Shown: piece by piece, positions 35,581 through 44,787 of the stretch
Numbering within the stretch: the first letter of the stretch is position 1
Layout: each line of letters opens with the position of its first letter
Assembly (NCBI RefSeq): GCF_027213715.1
Contig: NZ_JAPWGM010000003.1
Location: forward strand, 186,001-250,000
Source of the DNA: Pedobacter punctiformis
GTDB taxonomy: Bacteria; Bacteroidota; Bacteroidia; Sphingobacteriales; Sphingobacteriaceae
Length of the DNA: 64,000 nt
Direction of reading: 5' to 3'
The notes under the pieces: model-generated
What the model was told of the DNA's origin: nothing
The model's database searches: none
The model's input: the letters and a program-made list of their open reading frames with translations, nothing else
Made by a program: the position numbers and the translations under genes

Positions 35581-36444
35581 TTAGAACAATAAATGTTTAA
35601 CGGTTAATCCGTTATTAATTAACTGTTTTAATGAATCAATACCTATTCTAAGGTGTTGTTCAACATATTGTGCCGTTACGTTACTATCGCTTTCAGCTGT
35701 TTTTACACCTTCAGGAATCATTGGCTGATCTGAAACTAGGAGCAGTGCACCAGCAGGAATCTTATTTGCAAATGCTGTTGTAAAAATGGTTGCGGTTTCC
35801 ATATCAACGGCCATTGCCCTAAGCGTTTTTAAATATTTTTTAAATTCTTTATCGTGCTCCCAAACCCTGCGGTTAGTGGTATAACAGGTCCCTGTCCAGT
35901 AATCTCTGCCATGATCACGAATGGTTGTCGAAATTGCTTTCTGCAATGCGAAAGCCGGTAATGCAGGTACCTCTGCAGGCAGGTAATCGTTTGATGTTCC
36001 TTCACCTCTGATGGCTGCAATTGGCAAAATTAAATCGCCTAGTTGATTTTTCTTTTTCAATCCACCACATTTACCTAAAAACAATACGGCTTTAGGTTTA
36101 ATGGCTGTTAATAAATCCATCATGGTTGCTGCAAGCGGGCTACCCATACCAAAGTTGATTATGGTAATGCCGTTAGCGGTTACACTTTGCATAGGTTTAT
36201 CCAACCCCATAATTGGTGCATCATCATTCCATTCAGAAAACATGGTTACATATTTACTGAAATTGGTTAATAAGATGTAATCTCCAAATTGATCTAAGGA
36301 GCGGCCCGTGTAACGTGGTAACCAGTTTTTAACAATCTCGTCTTTTGATTTCAATCCTGGTTTTACAGGAGACTCTACCTCTTTAATTTTTTTAGATTTT
36401 TCTACAATCTTTTCATCTTTTTTTATGTCTTTTTCTTCGTTCAT
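35581..36444 (-). CDS. AMP nucleosidase
   Basis: Cleaves AMP to adenine and ribose 5-phosphate; nucleoside-phosphorylase fold. GKYILLTNF-type DYILLTNFSKYVTMFSEWN, then INFGMGSPLAATMMDLL and LFLGKCGGLKKKNQLGDLIL, match the Bacteroidota enzyme. The catalytic region is MAVDMETATIFTTAFANKIP, with the Met-Glu pair that contacts ribose, followed by LLVSDQPMIPEGVK. The 287-residue protein carries an extra Lys/Glu-rich head of about 32 residues, likely disordered. A start further in, near the KSKDEIVKNWLPRYTG segment, would remove it. Single gene. Confidence 0.87.
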   Translation of the reverse strand: MNEEKDIKKDEKIVEKSKKIKEVESPVKPGLKSKDEIVKNWLPRYTGRSLDQFGDYILLTNFSKYVTMFSEWNDDAPIMGLDKPMQSVTANGITIINFGMGSPLAATMMDLLTAIKPKAVLFLGKCGGLKKKNQLGDLILPIAAIRGEGTSNDYLPAEVPALPAFALQKAISTTIRDHGRDYWTGTCYTTNRRVWEHDKEFKKYLKTLRAMAVDMETATIFTTAFANKIPAGALLLVSDQPMIPEGVKTAESDSNVTAQYVEQHLRIGIDSLKQLINNGLTVKHLLF

Positions 36445-36592
36445 ATATTTTTATTCTTCAAATAATATAAGAAATTTTTATCAAAATAACAAATCTAATT
36501 TAACGCCTGCATTAAAAGCATCTTACAATATCATTAAGTTGCAGCTCATCATCAGATCGTTTTTGATTAAAACCTTACATTTTAGGTCATAC

Positions 36593-36628
36593 AAAAAATC
36601 CCCCCGATTTTCGGGAGGATTTAATTTT
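36593..36628 (-). terminator. Intrinsic terminator after clpX
   Basis: Read on the minus strand, AAATCCTCCCGA pairs with a CGGGGGGATTT arm across a three-base loop (one mismatch) and is followed by TTTTTTGT, directly after the clpX stop codon. Confidence 0.85.
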
Positions 36629-37867
36629 TTATGCAGCTTGCAACTTCTTAAAGTCGGCCTTTTCAAATTTCTCTACCGCGTAATCGAGGTTAATATGCAA
36701 CTGCTTCACATCCGTTTGCGTTGGCGTATCAAACATTGCATCCAACATAATGGCTTCACAAATGGATCTCAATCCACGTGCCCCCAATTTATATTCCATT
36801 GCTTTATCCACAACAAAATCAAGCACATCGTTATCAAAAATCAATTCTACACCCTCATAAGCAAACAACTTAACGTATTGTTTAATTAAAGAGTTTTTAG
36901 GCGCTGTTAAAATGTTTCTAAGTGTTTCCTTATCCAGCGGATTTAAGTGTGAAAGAACAGGAATACGGCCTATTAATTCGGGAATTAAACCAAAAGATTT
37001 AAGATCCTGTGGCATAATGTATTTGTATAGATTTTTAAGGTCTAAAACCGTTTCATCTTTTTTAACCTTATACCCTACTGCCTGCGTTTTTAAACGGTTG
37101 GCAATTTTACGTTCGATGCCATCGAATGCACCTCCACAAATAAATAAGATATTATTGGTATTGACCGGAATCATTTTCTGATCCGGGTGTTTACGCCCGC
37201 CCTGAGGTGGAACATTTACTACAGTACCTTCTAAAATCTTTAATAAAGCCTGCTGTACACCTTCACCTGATACATCTCTGGTAATAGATGGGTTATCGCT
37301 TTTGCGGGCAACCTTATCTACCTCATCAATATATACAATACCACGTTCTGCTGCTGCAACATCGTAATCAGCAGCCTGCAATAAACGGGTTAAAATGCTT
37401 TCCACATCTTCACCAACGTACCCGGCTTCTGTTAAAACAGTTGCATCGCAAATACAAAAAGGTACATGCAAAATTTTGGCAATGGTTTTAGCCAGAAGTG
37501 TTTTACCAGTTCCGGTTTCGCCAACCAGCATGATATTAGATTTTTCAATCTCAATCTCGTCTGCATCAACTTTTTGGTTCAAACGTTTGTAGTGATTGTA
37601 AACCGCTACTGATAACACTTTTTTTGCATCATCCTGACCAATTACATATTGATCCAAATGATTTTTAATTTCAAGAGGCTTTAATAAATTAATGGCCTCC
37701 TGAATATTTTTAGAACCTTTTGTACCCAATTCCTGCGCAAGCAATTGATTGGCTTGTGTTACGCACTTATCGCAGATAAATGCATCCATGCCTTCAATTA
37801 ACATTAAAGTTTCATGCTTGCCTGAGTGGCAGAATGAGCAACGGGATTCTTTATTTTGTTTCGCCAT
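36629..37867 (-). CDS. clpX: ATP-dependent Clp protease ATPase subunit ClpX
   Basis: AAA+ unfoldase that feeds proteins to ClpP. The start at 37867 gives [20 protein letters not shown]; the four-Cys zinc finger uses Cys10, Cys13, Cys32 and Cys35. Walker A is [12 protein letters not shown] at about 106, Walker B is [10 protein letters not shown], and [12 protein letters not shown] contains the RIGF-like (here RIPV) region and sensor residues downstream. About 412 residues. Its first 17 bases overlap the end of clpP. Last gene of the clpP-clpX pair; a terminator follows. Confidence 0.97.
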   Translation of the reverse strand: MAKQNKESRCSFCHSGKHETLMLIEGMDAFICDKCVTQANQLLAQELGTKGSKNIQEAINLLKPLEIKNHLDQYVIGQDDAKKVLSVAVYNHYKRLNQKVDADEIEIEKSNIMLVGETGTGKTLLAKTIAKILHVPFCICDATVLTEAGYVGEDVESILTRLLQAADYDVAAAERGIVYIDEVDKVARKSDNPSITRDVSGEGVQQALLKILEGTVVNVPPQGGRKHPDQKMIPVNTNNILFICGGAFDGIERKIANRLKTQAVGYKVKKDETVLDLKNLYKYIMPQDLKSFGLIPELIGRIPVLSHLNPLDKETLRNILTAPKNSLIKQYVKLFAYEGVELIFDNDVLDFVVDKAMEYKLGARGLRSICEAIMLDAMFDTPTQTDVKQLHINLDYAVEKFEKADFKKLQAA

Positions 37868-38588
37868 CTTTTTTTGCGTTTCTCGATAAAACTTCATCAA
37901 CCATACCAAACCCTTTTGCCTCGTCAGCAGTCATCCAGTAATCGCGATCTGAAGCTTTCTCTACCCAGTCGTAAGTTTGACCGGAGTGCTCCGAAATAAT
38001 ATCGTATAATTCTTTTTTCAATTTCAACATTTCTCTCAAGTTGATCTCCATATCTGAAGCTACGCCTTGTGCGCCTCCTGATGGCTGGTGAATCATTACT
38101 CTTGAGTGAGGCAACGCAGCACGTTTACCTTTAGCGCCTGCTACTAATAAAACCGCACCCATTGATGCTGCCATACCGGTACAAATCGTCGCCACATCCG
38201 GCTGAATATATTGCATGGTATCATAAATACCTAAACCTGCATAAACCGAACCACCCGGTGAGTTAATGTAAATCTGAATGTCTCTATCTGCATCTGTTGA
38301 TTGTAAAAACAATAACTGAGCCTGGATAATATTCGCATTCTGATCATAAATAGCATCACCTAAAAAGATGATACGATCCATCATTAACCTTGAAAAAACA
38401 TCCATCTGCGCTACGTTCAACTGGCGTTCTTCAATAATATATGGGGTCATCGATTGCGGTGACAGATTTGCTTGCGCAATAAATTTATCTACATGCAAAC
38501 CGCCAATACCCTGATGTTTAACGGCAAATTTTCTGAATTCTTGTGAATCTATGTTCATATCTTGATTAGGGTTAATTGATTTAGCCAT
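37851..38588 (-). CDS. clpP: ATP-dependent Clp protease proteolytic subunit
   Basis: Barrel-forming serine peptidase. The catalytic triad is Ser142 (GMAASMGAV), His167 ([10 protein letters not shown]) and Asp216 (ASDRDYWMT). The processing region is LTPY-like [20 protein letters not shown], and the hydrophobic contacts for ClpX precede it. At 245 residues it has an N-terminal extension of about 40 residues before the conserved core, which may be a propeptide. Its 3' end overlaps clpX, which implies coupled translation. tig lies upstream on the same strand, giving the conserved tig-clpP-clpX order. Confidence 0.97.
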   Translation of the reverse strand: MAKSINPNQDMNIDSQEFRKFAVKHQGIGGLHVDKFIAQANLSPQSMTPYIIEERQLNVAQMDVFSRLMMDRIIFLGDAIYDQNANIIQAQLLFLQSTDADRDIQIYINSPGGSVYAGLGIYDTMQYIQPDVATICTGMAASMGAVLLVAGAKGKRAALPHSRVMIHQPSGGAQGVASDMEINLREMLKLKKELYDIISEHSGQTYDWVEKASDRDYWMTADEAKGFGMVDEVLSRNAKKDGETK

Positions 38589-38902
38589 AAATAATGCAGG
38601 GCCAAACCGACAATAATTTTAATGAATCTTTCTTTCTGTTGGTTAATTTTCGTGCCAATTTATCCAATTTGTTCGTATTGCAAATTGATTTGTAATAGAT
38701 ATGACAATGCAAGCTTACTAAAAGTAATCAAACTGATTACTCCAAACGTCCGAAATATATGCAATACTCAATTAACCAGCAAATTATACAGAAAATTATT
38801 AAAAAAATAATCATCAGGATTACAGATACACAAAGAGCAGCCCTGATGGACTGCTCTTTAGATCTTATCGTTAAATAACTGCCAATTGGTCAGTTATACT
38901 TC
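38589..38902. other. Spacer between tig and clpP
   Basis: These 314 bases contain an inverted repeat (38832-38859) after tig and an AT-rich stretch before clpP that should hold the clpP promoter. I found no full consensus promoter and no coding sequence. Confidence 0.5.
38832..38859. terminator. Inverted repeat, probable tig terminator
   Basis: AAAGAGCAG (38832-38840) is complementary to CTGCTCTTT (38851-38859) with a 10-base loop, 44 bases after the tig stop codon. The T tail on the minus strand is weak, so Rho-independent function is uncertain. Confidence 0.5.
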
Positions 38903-40249
38903 TTATTTGTTTAAAGCAACAAATTTATTGTAATCGATATCTTTTTGCTCTAACGTAGCAACAGATTTAATGTATTCGAAAGTTTTTAAAGCTTTTACTT
39001 CTTCGAAAGTACGGTTTGCATTTTCTTTTTCCTGTAAGAATTGAACTGCATATTGTGCCAATTGATCTTCAGGAAGCGGACTTGGGCTGTACATTCTGAA
39101 TTGAGCATCTAATTTAGCTTTAGCAGCCTGAACTACATCTTCATATTTAATTTCGATGCTATTATCTTTAATGATTTTGTTTTCAATCAAAGTCCATTTA
39201 AGATTTTTAGCGAAATCGTCATAACCTTCTGCCAATTCTTCATCTGTTAATTTTTCGTTTGTTGCTTTTAACCAACGACGTAAAAATTCATCTGGCAATT
39301 CGAAATTGTGTTTTTCAATTAACTGAAGATAAATATCGTTTGATAATTGGCGGTCAGCATCTTGTTTAAACATGCTTTCTACTTCTTCAGTAATTTTGGT
39401 TTTAAAACCAGCTTCGTCCGTTACAGTACCTTCGCCAAATAATTTATCAAAAAACTCCTGGTTTAAGTCAGACTCTTCTAAGCGGTTTACGTTTTTAACC
39501 GTTAACTGGAAATTTGATTTTAATTCAGCAGCTTCTTCTTCAGAAATGTTTAACGCTTTTGCAATAACCGCAGCGTCTTCAAATGCTTTTTGGATATCAA
39601 TAGTTACAACATCATCTTTCTTTAAACCAATTAAAGATTTAAGGATTTTTTTGTCTTTAATCTGGTCTAAACGTATAGTGGCTGTGCTTGTGATACCGCC
39701 TTCTAAAACAGAACCATCAGCAGCTACCTGAACAAGGTCTGTATATAAAACGTCACCATCAGCAGAAACCTCAGGATTAGTCATTTTACCATAGCTGCGA
39801 CGGATATTTTTAATGCGGCTTTCTAAAGTTTCTTTATCCGCTTTAACCACATACTCTGTAAATTTATCTTTAGAAGAGATTTTTACATCAAAAGCAGGCG
39901 CTAAACCTAATTCGTAATCAAATTCGAACTCGTCTGTATTATCCCATTTAAATTCTTTTTCGTTATCCAGCACGGGTAATGGCTGACCTAAAACTTCTAA
40001 TTTTTGCTCAGCGATATAATTCGTTAAAGTATCGTTTAACAGGTTGTTAATTTCTTCAACCAAAATACTTTTACCATACATTCTTTTAATGTGAGCGGCA
40101 GGCACCATACCTTTACGAAAACCAGGTAATTGTGCTTTTTTAGCTTGTTCTTTAATGGCTTTATCTACTTTTTCAGTATAATCTGCAGGTGCGATTTTGA
40201 TTTTTACAACAGCATTTAAGTTGCCTGTTTTTTCCTGTGTGATATTCAT
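38903..40249 (-). CDS. tig: Trigger factor
   Basis: Ribosome-associated chaperone that meets nascent chains at the exit tunnel. The 448 residues begin with the ribosome-binding domain, whose signature GFRxGxxP appears as LPGFRKGMVPAAHIKRMYG near residue 40. A middle PPIase-like region is poorly conserved (about 155-240), so prolyl isomerase activity may be weak. The C-terminal helical arms are rich in Glu and Lys. Acidic overall apart from the N-terminus. It precedes clpP and clpX on the same strand. Confidence 0.93.
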   Translation of the reverse strand: MNITQEKTGNLNAVVKIKIAPADYTEKVDKAIKEQAKKAQLPGFRKGMVPAAHIKRMYGKSILVEEINNLLNDTLTNYIAEQKLEVLGQPLPVLDNEKEFKWDNTDEFEFDYELGLAPAFDVKISSKDKFTEYVVKADKETLESRIKNIRRSYGKMTNPEVSADGDVLYTDLVQVAADGSVLEGGITSTATIRLDQIKDKKILKSLIGLKKDDVVTIDIQKAFEDAAVIAKALNISEEEAAELKSNFQLTVKNVNRLEESDLNQEFFDKLFGEGTVTDEAGFKTKITEEVESMFKQDADRQLSNDIYLQLIEKHNFELPDEFLRRWLKATNEKLTDEELAEGYDDFAKNLKWTLIENKIIKDNSIEIKYEDVVQAAKAKLDAQFRMYSPSPLPEDQLAQYAVQFLQEKENANRTFEEVKALKTFEYIKSVATLEQKDIDYNKFVALNK

Positions 40250-40470
40250 TTTTTAGATTTGAGTATTGAGATGTGAATAAGGTTTGAATACTGAAATATG
40301 AGATTTAAGACAAATAACGTATTTCATTTCAAAAAACTTCACATCGATTTTCATCCTTACAAATTTGTTTTCAATGGTGATGAAGCGATCATGATTTGCT
40401 TATTACATTTTGCGATTTTGAAAATCATGATGGTTTCAATTTTTTTTATCAATGTTGTTAAAAAATAAAA

Positions 40471-40493
40471 CCGTTCCGATTATCTCGGAACGG
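40471..40493 (-). terminator. Intrinsic terminator after tRNA-Leu
   Basis: CCGTTCCGA pairs with TCGGAACGG round a five-base loop. On the minus strand the stem is followed by TTTTATTTTTTAAC, 15 bases beyond the tRNA. Confidence 0.85.
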
Positions 40494-40508
40494 CCTTTAC
40501 CTTAGTGT

Positions 40509-40589
40509 GCGGAAGAAGGGACTCGAACCCCCACGCCGTGAAGCGCCAGATCCTAAGTCTGGTGCGGCTACCAATTACGCCACTTCCGC
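40509..40589 (-). tRNA. tRNA-Leu (anticodon UAG)
   Basis: The acceptor stem GCGGAAG/CTTCCGC closes an 81-base cloverleaf. The anticodon arm is CCAGA-CTTAGGA-TCTGG, giving anticodon UAG. A long variable arm (CGCTTCACGGCG) marks a class II leucine tRNA, and the T arm contains GGTTCGAGTCC. CCA is not encoded. A consensus promoter lies just upstream and a terminator downstream, so it is a single transcription unit. Confidence 0.95.
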
Positions 40590-40611
40590 TGTTAGGATTT
40601 ATTAAGGACTG

Positions 40612-40641
40612 CAAAGATAGAAACTAGATTGAATTATCAAA
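40612..40641 (-). promoter_or_regulatory. Predicted promoter of tRNA-Leu
   Basis: On the minus strand TTTG (40641-40638), 18 bases, then TATCTTTG (40619-40612), about 22 bases before the mature tRNA 5' end. Confidence 0.7.
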
Positions 40642-40863
40642 AGAGAAACACAAAAAAAGTTAAATATTTTTTACAGAAAAAAGCTAAATAACTAAGGATT
40701 AACGAGAAAGATTTAATAAAAAATTAAGGAGAAGTTCCTTTACTAAATCTTAATAAAGCCACCCCTGCCCTTAATCGTTAATTTTAGCCTAAAAAAGTTA
40801 TTTTTTTAATATTAAAAGTGCCCTCCACAAGTTTATGGTAGCCCTAATAAAATAATGGAATAC

Positions 40864-41166
40864 TTAGAACTTTACAAGTGTTACCTCAATAAGATCCGGA
40901 CCACCTTCTAAGGGATAACCAGCTACTTTTTTCCCTTTAATGGTTACTGGTTTATTCACAAAGTCATCTAACTTAATTACATCGCTTTTTAATGCATAAG
41001 TTTTGTTTTCTGCCTTCAATAGATGTGTACCATACTGAAAAGTTGTCATACCTAACTTTTCAATAGTTCCACTTACCGTAACAGAACGGCCTGTAGTGTT
41101 GTTATTCATCGAACTGCAACCAGAAAGTACGGCTACAAATAGAGCTAATGCGATCATTTTTTTCAT
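40864..41166 (-). CDS. Small putative lipoprotein
   Basis: A 100-residue protein beginning MKKMIALALFVAVLSGCSSM, a clear lipoprotein signal with Cys17 as the lipid site. The mature part (about 80 residues) is probably a small beta-barrel of OB-fold type: VTVSGTIEKLGMTTFQYGTH, then ALKSDVIKLDDFVNKPVTIK. No named family is recognised. It lies 60 bases after the substrate-binding-protein gene on the same strand and may be the last gene of that operon, or be separate. Confidence 0.7.
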   Translation of the reverse strand: MKKMIALALFVAVLSGCSSMNNNTTGRSVTVSGTIEKLGMTTFQYGTHLLKAENKTYALKSDVIKLDDFVNKPVTIKGKKVAGYPLEGGPDLIEVTLVKF

Positions 41167-41226
41167 AAAAGTGAAACGGAATAATTAGATTTAATGTTAC
41201 GATTTAACAAAGATACTTTTAAAGCA

Positions 41227-42024
41227 TTAATAAAGCTCCTTTTGAAATTCGAAAAAGTATTGAACAGCTTTTACCAGTCTGCTCCCATACCAGCTAAACA
41301 TTTCGCCATCAACTAACATAATTTTAGCATTCGGCAAAACCATGTTAATTTCTTCAATGTGCTTTTCTGCAAAAGGATAAGGTTCAGACGACAATAAAAT
41401 AAGTTCGGGATTTAAGGCTTTTAATTCGGATAAAGTAACCGAAGGATAACGGCTTTGACTAACAACATTCGTCATACCGTTACTTAATAAAACATCATCA
41501 ATAAAAGTATTTTTACCTGCAGCCATATAAGGTTTACGCCAGATTAAATAAGCCATTTTTTTATTAATATAATTTTGAAGTGCCAGTGTCTTTAAATCTG
41601 TAAAACCGGCATTAATTAAATGATTTAAATAGGAAGCTTCGGGTACCCGGTCTACCAGTGCCCCTATCTGGCTGATGGTTTTCATGGCATCATCCAAAGT
41701 AAAAATATCACTCATCCAAACCGGGAAATCGATGGCAAGTTCTTCTATATCACTTTGTGTATTTTCTTCTTTGTTGCCAATAATCAAATCGGGTTTTAAA
41801 TCTCTTATTAAATCAATATTTAGTTTTTTAGTTCCGCCAACCTTAGTTCTTTCGGCAAATTTTTCAATTGGATGGATGCAAAATTTGGTTAAACCGATAA
41901 TTTCCTGATCTAAACCTAAATCAAATAATAACTCGGTTTGCGAGGGCACAACGGAAATAATCCGTTGTGGCGGAAAATTGATTGTTATTTCCTGACCAAG
42001 CTGATCGGTAAAAGACTTTTGCAT
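41227..42024 (-). CDS. BtuF-like helical-backbone metal receptor (substrate-binding protein)
   Basis: Class III (TroA/BtuF-type) binding protein for cobalamin, haem or ferric siderophores. RIISVVPSQTELLFDLGLDQ and LIRDLKPDLIIGNKEENTQ are typical of the N-lobe, and TLSELKALNPELILLSSEP of the C-lobe. Starting at the AUG at 42024 gives MQKSFTDQLGQEITINF, with no signal peptide, so it may stay in the cytoplasm. An upstream UUG would add 18 residues including two Cys but no clear signal. About 265 residues. It follows the response-regulator gene; no permease or ATPase is adjacent. Confidence 0.78.
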   Translation of the reverse strand: MQKSFTDQLGQEITINFPPQRIISVVPSQTELLFDLGLDQEIIGLTKFCIHPIEKFAERTKVGGTKKLNIDLIRDLKPDLIIGNKEENTQSDIEELAIDFPVWMSDIFTLDDAMKTISQIGALVDRVPEASYLNHLINAGFTDLKTLALQNYINKKMAYLIWRKPYMAAGKNTFIDDVLLSNGMTNVVSQSRYPSVTLSELKALNPELILLSSEPYPFAEKHIEEINMVLPNAKIMLVDGEMFSWYGSRLVKAVQYFFEFQKELY

Positions 42025-42078
42025 GTGTTTCTGTTTACAGCATACAAAGTTAGATAAAACATATGCCAAAACTGACAA

Positions 42079-42756
42079 TTATCCATTTTCATCTATGCCA
42101 CTGATGATGCCGAGCTGAAAAGCATGTATGGCTAAACCAATAGAATTTTTTACATGCATTTTCTCAAGTAATTTGGCTCTGTATCCTTCGACTGTTCTTA
42201 CACTCAAATACAACTGATCGGCTATTTTCTTATTTGTAAATTCCTGGCAGATAAGCTTTATAATTTCTATTTCACGTTCTGAAAAGTTAGAATCGACGGG
42301 TTTATTTTCTTTTTTAATCCTGCTTCTTGCAATTACCATCGCAAGTTTGGCAGAAGTGGTTTTACAATAAAAATTATTCCCTAAGGATACCGCTGTAATG
42401 GCATCATAAATGTCATTTTTATCTGCATTTTTTAGTAAATAACCCTTCGCCCCTGCTTCCAGCATTTCAACAATAAGGTCTTCTTCATCAAACATGGAGA
42501 GTGCTATAATGCCTAAATCGCTTTGGTTTTTAACCATTCGCTTTACGGCTTCAATCCCATCCATAACAGGCATTTTAATGTCGGTAATTACTACATCAGG
42601 TTTAAGGTTATTGGCAAGCTTTACCAGCTGTTCGCCATTACCTGCAGCACCGACTAAATCAATATTGCTTTTACTGCTTAATACCATCGCTAATCCCTCT
42701 CTAAAAACAACGTGATCATCTGCTATAATAATTCTTATTTTTTGCTCTTGTATCAT
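42079..42756 (-). CDS. LuxR/NarL-type response regulator
   Basis: Two-component transcription factor of 225 residues. The receiver domain (about 1-125) has the acidic pair IIIADDHVVFREG and the phosphorylated Asp59 in DVVITDIKMPVMDG. The C-terminal LuxR helix-turn-helix (about 155-215) reads FSEREIEIIKLICQEFTNKK and then IADQLYLSVRTVEGYRAKLL. Its start overlaps the kinase stop by four bases, so they are a cognate pair. Likely targets include the divergent operon at 44.8 kb, where two promoters share upstream sequence; that link is inferred. Confidence 0.93.
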   Translation of the reverse strand: MIQEQKIRIIIADDHVVFREGLAMVLSSKSNIDLVGAAGNGEQLVKLANNLKPDVVITDIKMPVMDGIEAVKRMVKNQSDLGIIALSMFDEEDLIVEMLEAGAKGYLLKNADKNDIYDAITAVSLGNNFYCKTTSAKLAMVIARSRIKKENKPVDSNFSEREIEIIKLICQEFTNKKIADQLYLSVRTVEGYRAKLLEKMHVKNSIGLAIHAFQLGIISGIDENG

Positions 42757-43514
42757 GTTTTACCTCCTTTAACTGGTATTTCGAAAGTATAACCTGTGCC
42801 TCCGTTGCTTGCCAAAAACATTTTTATAGTGCCTTTCATTACTTCTATGCGGCTTTGAAGGTTGAGCAGGCCAAGACCCGAATGTTGTTTAATCATTTCC
42901 TGAAAGTTAAATCCAATCCCATTATCTGTGGTTTGTAACCGTAAAACTCCTTCATTCTCTTCCAGTACAATTCTTAGCGAGCTTGCTTTGGCATGTTTAA
43001 GTGTGTTATGAAGAATTTCCTGTACAATGCGATACACATTAAGCTCTATATCCTGATTAAAACGGCCAGTTAAATGATGTTTGAAGATGATTTTTAATGT
43101 TCCATCTTGCTGAATCCTGTTTATAAAATCCTGAATGGCCCAAACCAGGCCCTTCCTTTCCAGCATATAAGGCATTAAATTGGTCGAAATTTCCCGCATG
43201 CGCTGAATGATGGTATCAATGTGTTTGCCGGATGAATCAACCAAACTCTGCATTTCTTCGGTTTTAGCATCTAAATGTGCAATTTGAAACTTTACAGCTG
43301 AAAGCAGAGGACCGATTTCATCATGCAAATCAGATGCTATCCTGCGTCTTTCATTTTCCAGTGTTTTAATTTCAGCAGAAATTCTGTCTTTTGATACCCG
43401 TCTGCTTTTTCGGTGCTGCATAATCATAGACACAATAAAATAAAGCATAATGGCTCCAATAATTGCGGCTGCAATTAATACGGCATTATAAAATTCTTTT
43501 TCTTCGGTATCCAT
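42753..43514 (-). CDS. Sensor histidine kinase, NarX-like HisKA_3 type
   Basis: A 253-residue membrane-anchored kinase. One transmembrane helix (about 10-32) is followed by a short linker, then the dimerisation/phosphoacceptor helix RIASDLHDEIGPLLSAVKF with His64. The HATPase domain has RIVQEILHNTLKHAKAS (N box) and TTDNGIGFNFQEM with GLGLLNLQSRIEVMKG (G boxes). It has no sensor domain of its own. The six-helix membrane protein encoded just upstream, overlapping it by 40 bases, may supply the sensing part. Confidence 0.92.
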   Translation of the reverse strand: MDTEEKEFYNAVLIAAAIIGAIMLYFIVSMIMQHRKSRRVSKDRISAEIKTLENERRRIASDLHDEIGPLLSAVKFQIAHLDAKTEEMQSLVDSSGKHIDTIIQRMREISTNLMPYMLERKGLVWAIQDFINRIQQDGTLKIIFKHHLTGRFNQDIELNVYRIVQEILHNTLKHAKASSLRIVLEENEGVLRLQTTDNGIGFNFQEMIKQHSGLGLLNLQSRIEVMKGTIKMFLASNGGTGYTFEIPVKGGKT

Positions 43515-44125
43515 AACATGGCTAAAGCAAAAACAAGATTGGTAAAAACGTTTATAACCCGCTTAATATCAAATACATTTTCCTTAAAGATAATACTCGA
43601 ATTTGAATTAAAATAGATGATTTCTATAAAAATATTGAATGTAAAAAATATAATCAGTGCAGCACAAATTAAAAACCGGGAGTCTTTTAAAATGTTTCCA
43701 TCCACAATAGTAATTAGTTTATTTAAATAAGTAATGGCTAGGATAACCGCTACAAATGAGTATACGATGCGAAAGAAGCCGCTATTATCCCATAAGTTAT
43801 GAAAGACAAAATAATCCAGTCCCCAAATTACAATTAAAATCACGCCCAAAACTTGTGTTATCCAGGGGTTTTTATTAAAAACAGACCACTCTTTAAATTG
43901 CCAAAGCAATAATACTGCAGATAAAACCAGGTAAATATTTGTAACAAGACAGGGATTGATGTGCTTTATAATCAGAATAAATACCAGTATTTCGGTCAAG
44001 CAATCAGCAAAGCAGTAATATAAAAATGGTCTGAAATTAACAGCAATATTTCGCCACCTGATCAATCCAATGATACAGGCGATAAGAATGGATTGGGAAA
44101 GTATAAAGTTTTGGGCGTGCTGCAT
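43475..44125 (-). CDS. Polytopic membrane protein, possible sensor partner
   Basis: A 216-residue inner-membrane protein with six or seven hydrophobic helices spaced regularly through its length (from ILSQSILIACIIGLIRWRNI to INVFTNLVFALAMLWIPKKK). It has very short loops and resembles no named family that I can identify. Its end overlaps the kinase start by 40 bases, which indicates coupled translation. I infer that it senses a membrane or small-molecule signal for the kinase, because the kinase itself has only one anchor helix. Confidence 0.72.
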   Translation of the reverse strand: MQHAQNFILSQSILIACIIGLIRWRNIAVNFRPFLYYCFADCLTEILVFILIIKHINPCLVTNIYLVLSAVLLLWQFKEWSVFNKNPWITQVLGVILIVIWGLDYFVFHNLWDNSGFFRIVYSFVAVILAITYLNKLITIVDGNILKDSRFLICAALIIFFTFNIFIEIIYFNSNSSIIFKENVFDIKRVINVFTNLVFALAMLWIPKKKNFIMPY

Positions 44126-44133
44126 AAAATTAG

Positions 44134-44589
44134 CTATTGAGATACAACTGGCCAGGGCGGTACCCGTTGAGAATCATCCAGGCTAAAACCTTCATCCAAG
44201 CCATCCTCATCCGCTCCAGCCGAAAATGACATCAGTTTAGCCGTCTTCATGATGGGTTTAACTGGATTACTCAACATATCTTCTCCAAATTCATCAACAG
44301 CCCGAAGTACAAAAACAACCTGAAAGTCCTCATTCAGTCCCATATGGATTCTTAAACCTTCGCAGCCCTTTTGCTGTAATGCTTTTAAGATACTTTTCAC
44401 ATTGAAAGTTTCTGAGTAAGGTAAAATCCCTACTTCTTTATCCTTATCCTGTAAGTTTTGAGGAATCAGGGATGAACGGTTTTCATGAAAGTTTTCAATC
44501 AGCTTATTGGCTTTGTTAAGGCTAATAAAATGCGTACGGCCCCGAAGATCTTCGGGTGCAAATTCTTTACTAAATCGTTGTTTTTCCAT
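44134..44589 (-). CDS. Soluble protein of unknown function heading the kinase operon
   Basis: This 151-residue acidic protein has no signal peptide. The central part, ILPYSETFNVKSILKALQQ, then GCEGLRIHMGLNEDFQVVFV, looks like a small alpha/beta domain, and the tail ends DSQRVPPWPVV. I have the impression that similar proteins with a terminal RCPP-type motif are common in Bacteroidota, often beside membrane proteins, but cannot name a family. It lies eight bases upstream of the membrane-protein gene and is the first gene of the operon. Confidence 0.65.
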   Translation of the reverse strand: MEKQRFSKEFAPEDLRGRTHFISLNKANKLIENFHENRSSLIPQNLQDKDKEVGILPYSETFNVKSILKALQQKGCEGLRIHMGLNEDFQVVFVLRAVDEFGEDMLSNPVKPIMKTAKLMSFSAGADEDGLDEGFSLDDSQRVPPWPVVSQ

Positions 44590-44660
44590 TGCTTAGCTAG
44601 TTTAGTGTTTGAGTTATATAAACTAAGTTAGCGCCGTATCAAGCTTTACACAACAGGTAT

Positions 44661-44758
44661 AAATACGGTTTATAAAAGTAATTACACGGCTAAATTAACG
44701 GTAATAATACACTGAATAACAAGAAGATATGAAGTATAATTTTGATTCAATTCTAGAA
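44661..44758 (+). promoter_or_regulatory. Conserved promoter region, copy 1
   Basis: AAATACGGTTTATAAAAGTA with ATTACAC, then GTAATAATACACTGAA (44701-44716), 20 bases, then a -7 box TAATTTTG (44737-44744) and TTCTAGAA (44751-44758). The -33 position lacks TTTG. The same blocks with the same spacing precede the paralogous gene (45320-45418). Confidence 0.7.
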
Positions 44759-44787
44759 AGTTTATTTACCACTTAATCTTAATCAAA

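Noticed and set aside
36425..36889. Plus-strand 154-residue frame overlapping the clpX end
   Set aside because: It runs antisense through clpX and its terminator, has unusual composition and no recognisable domain.
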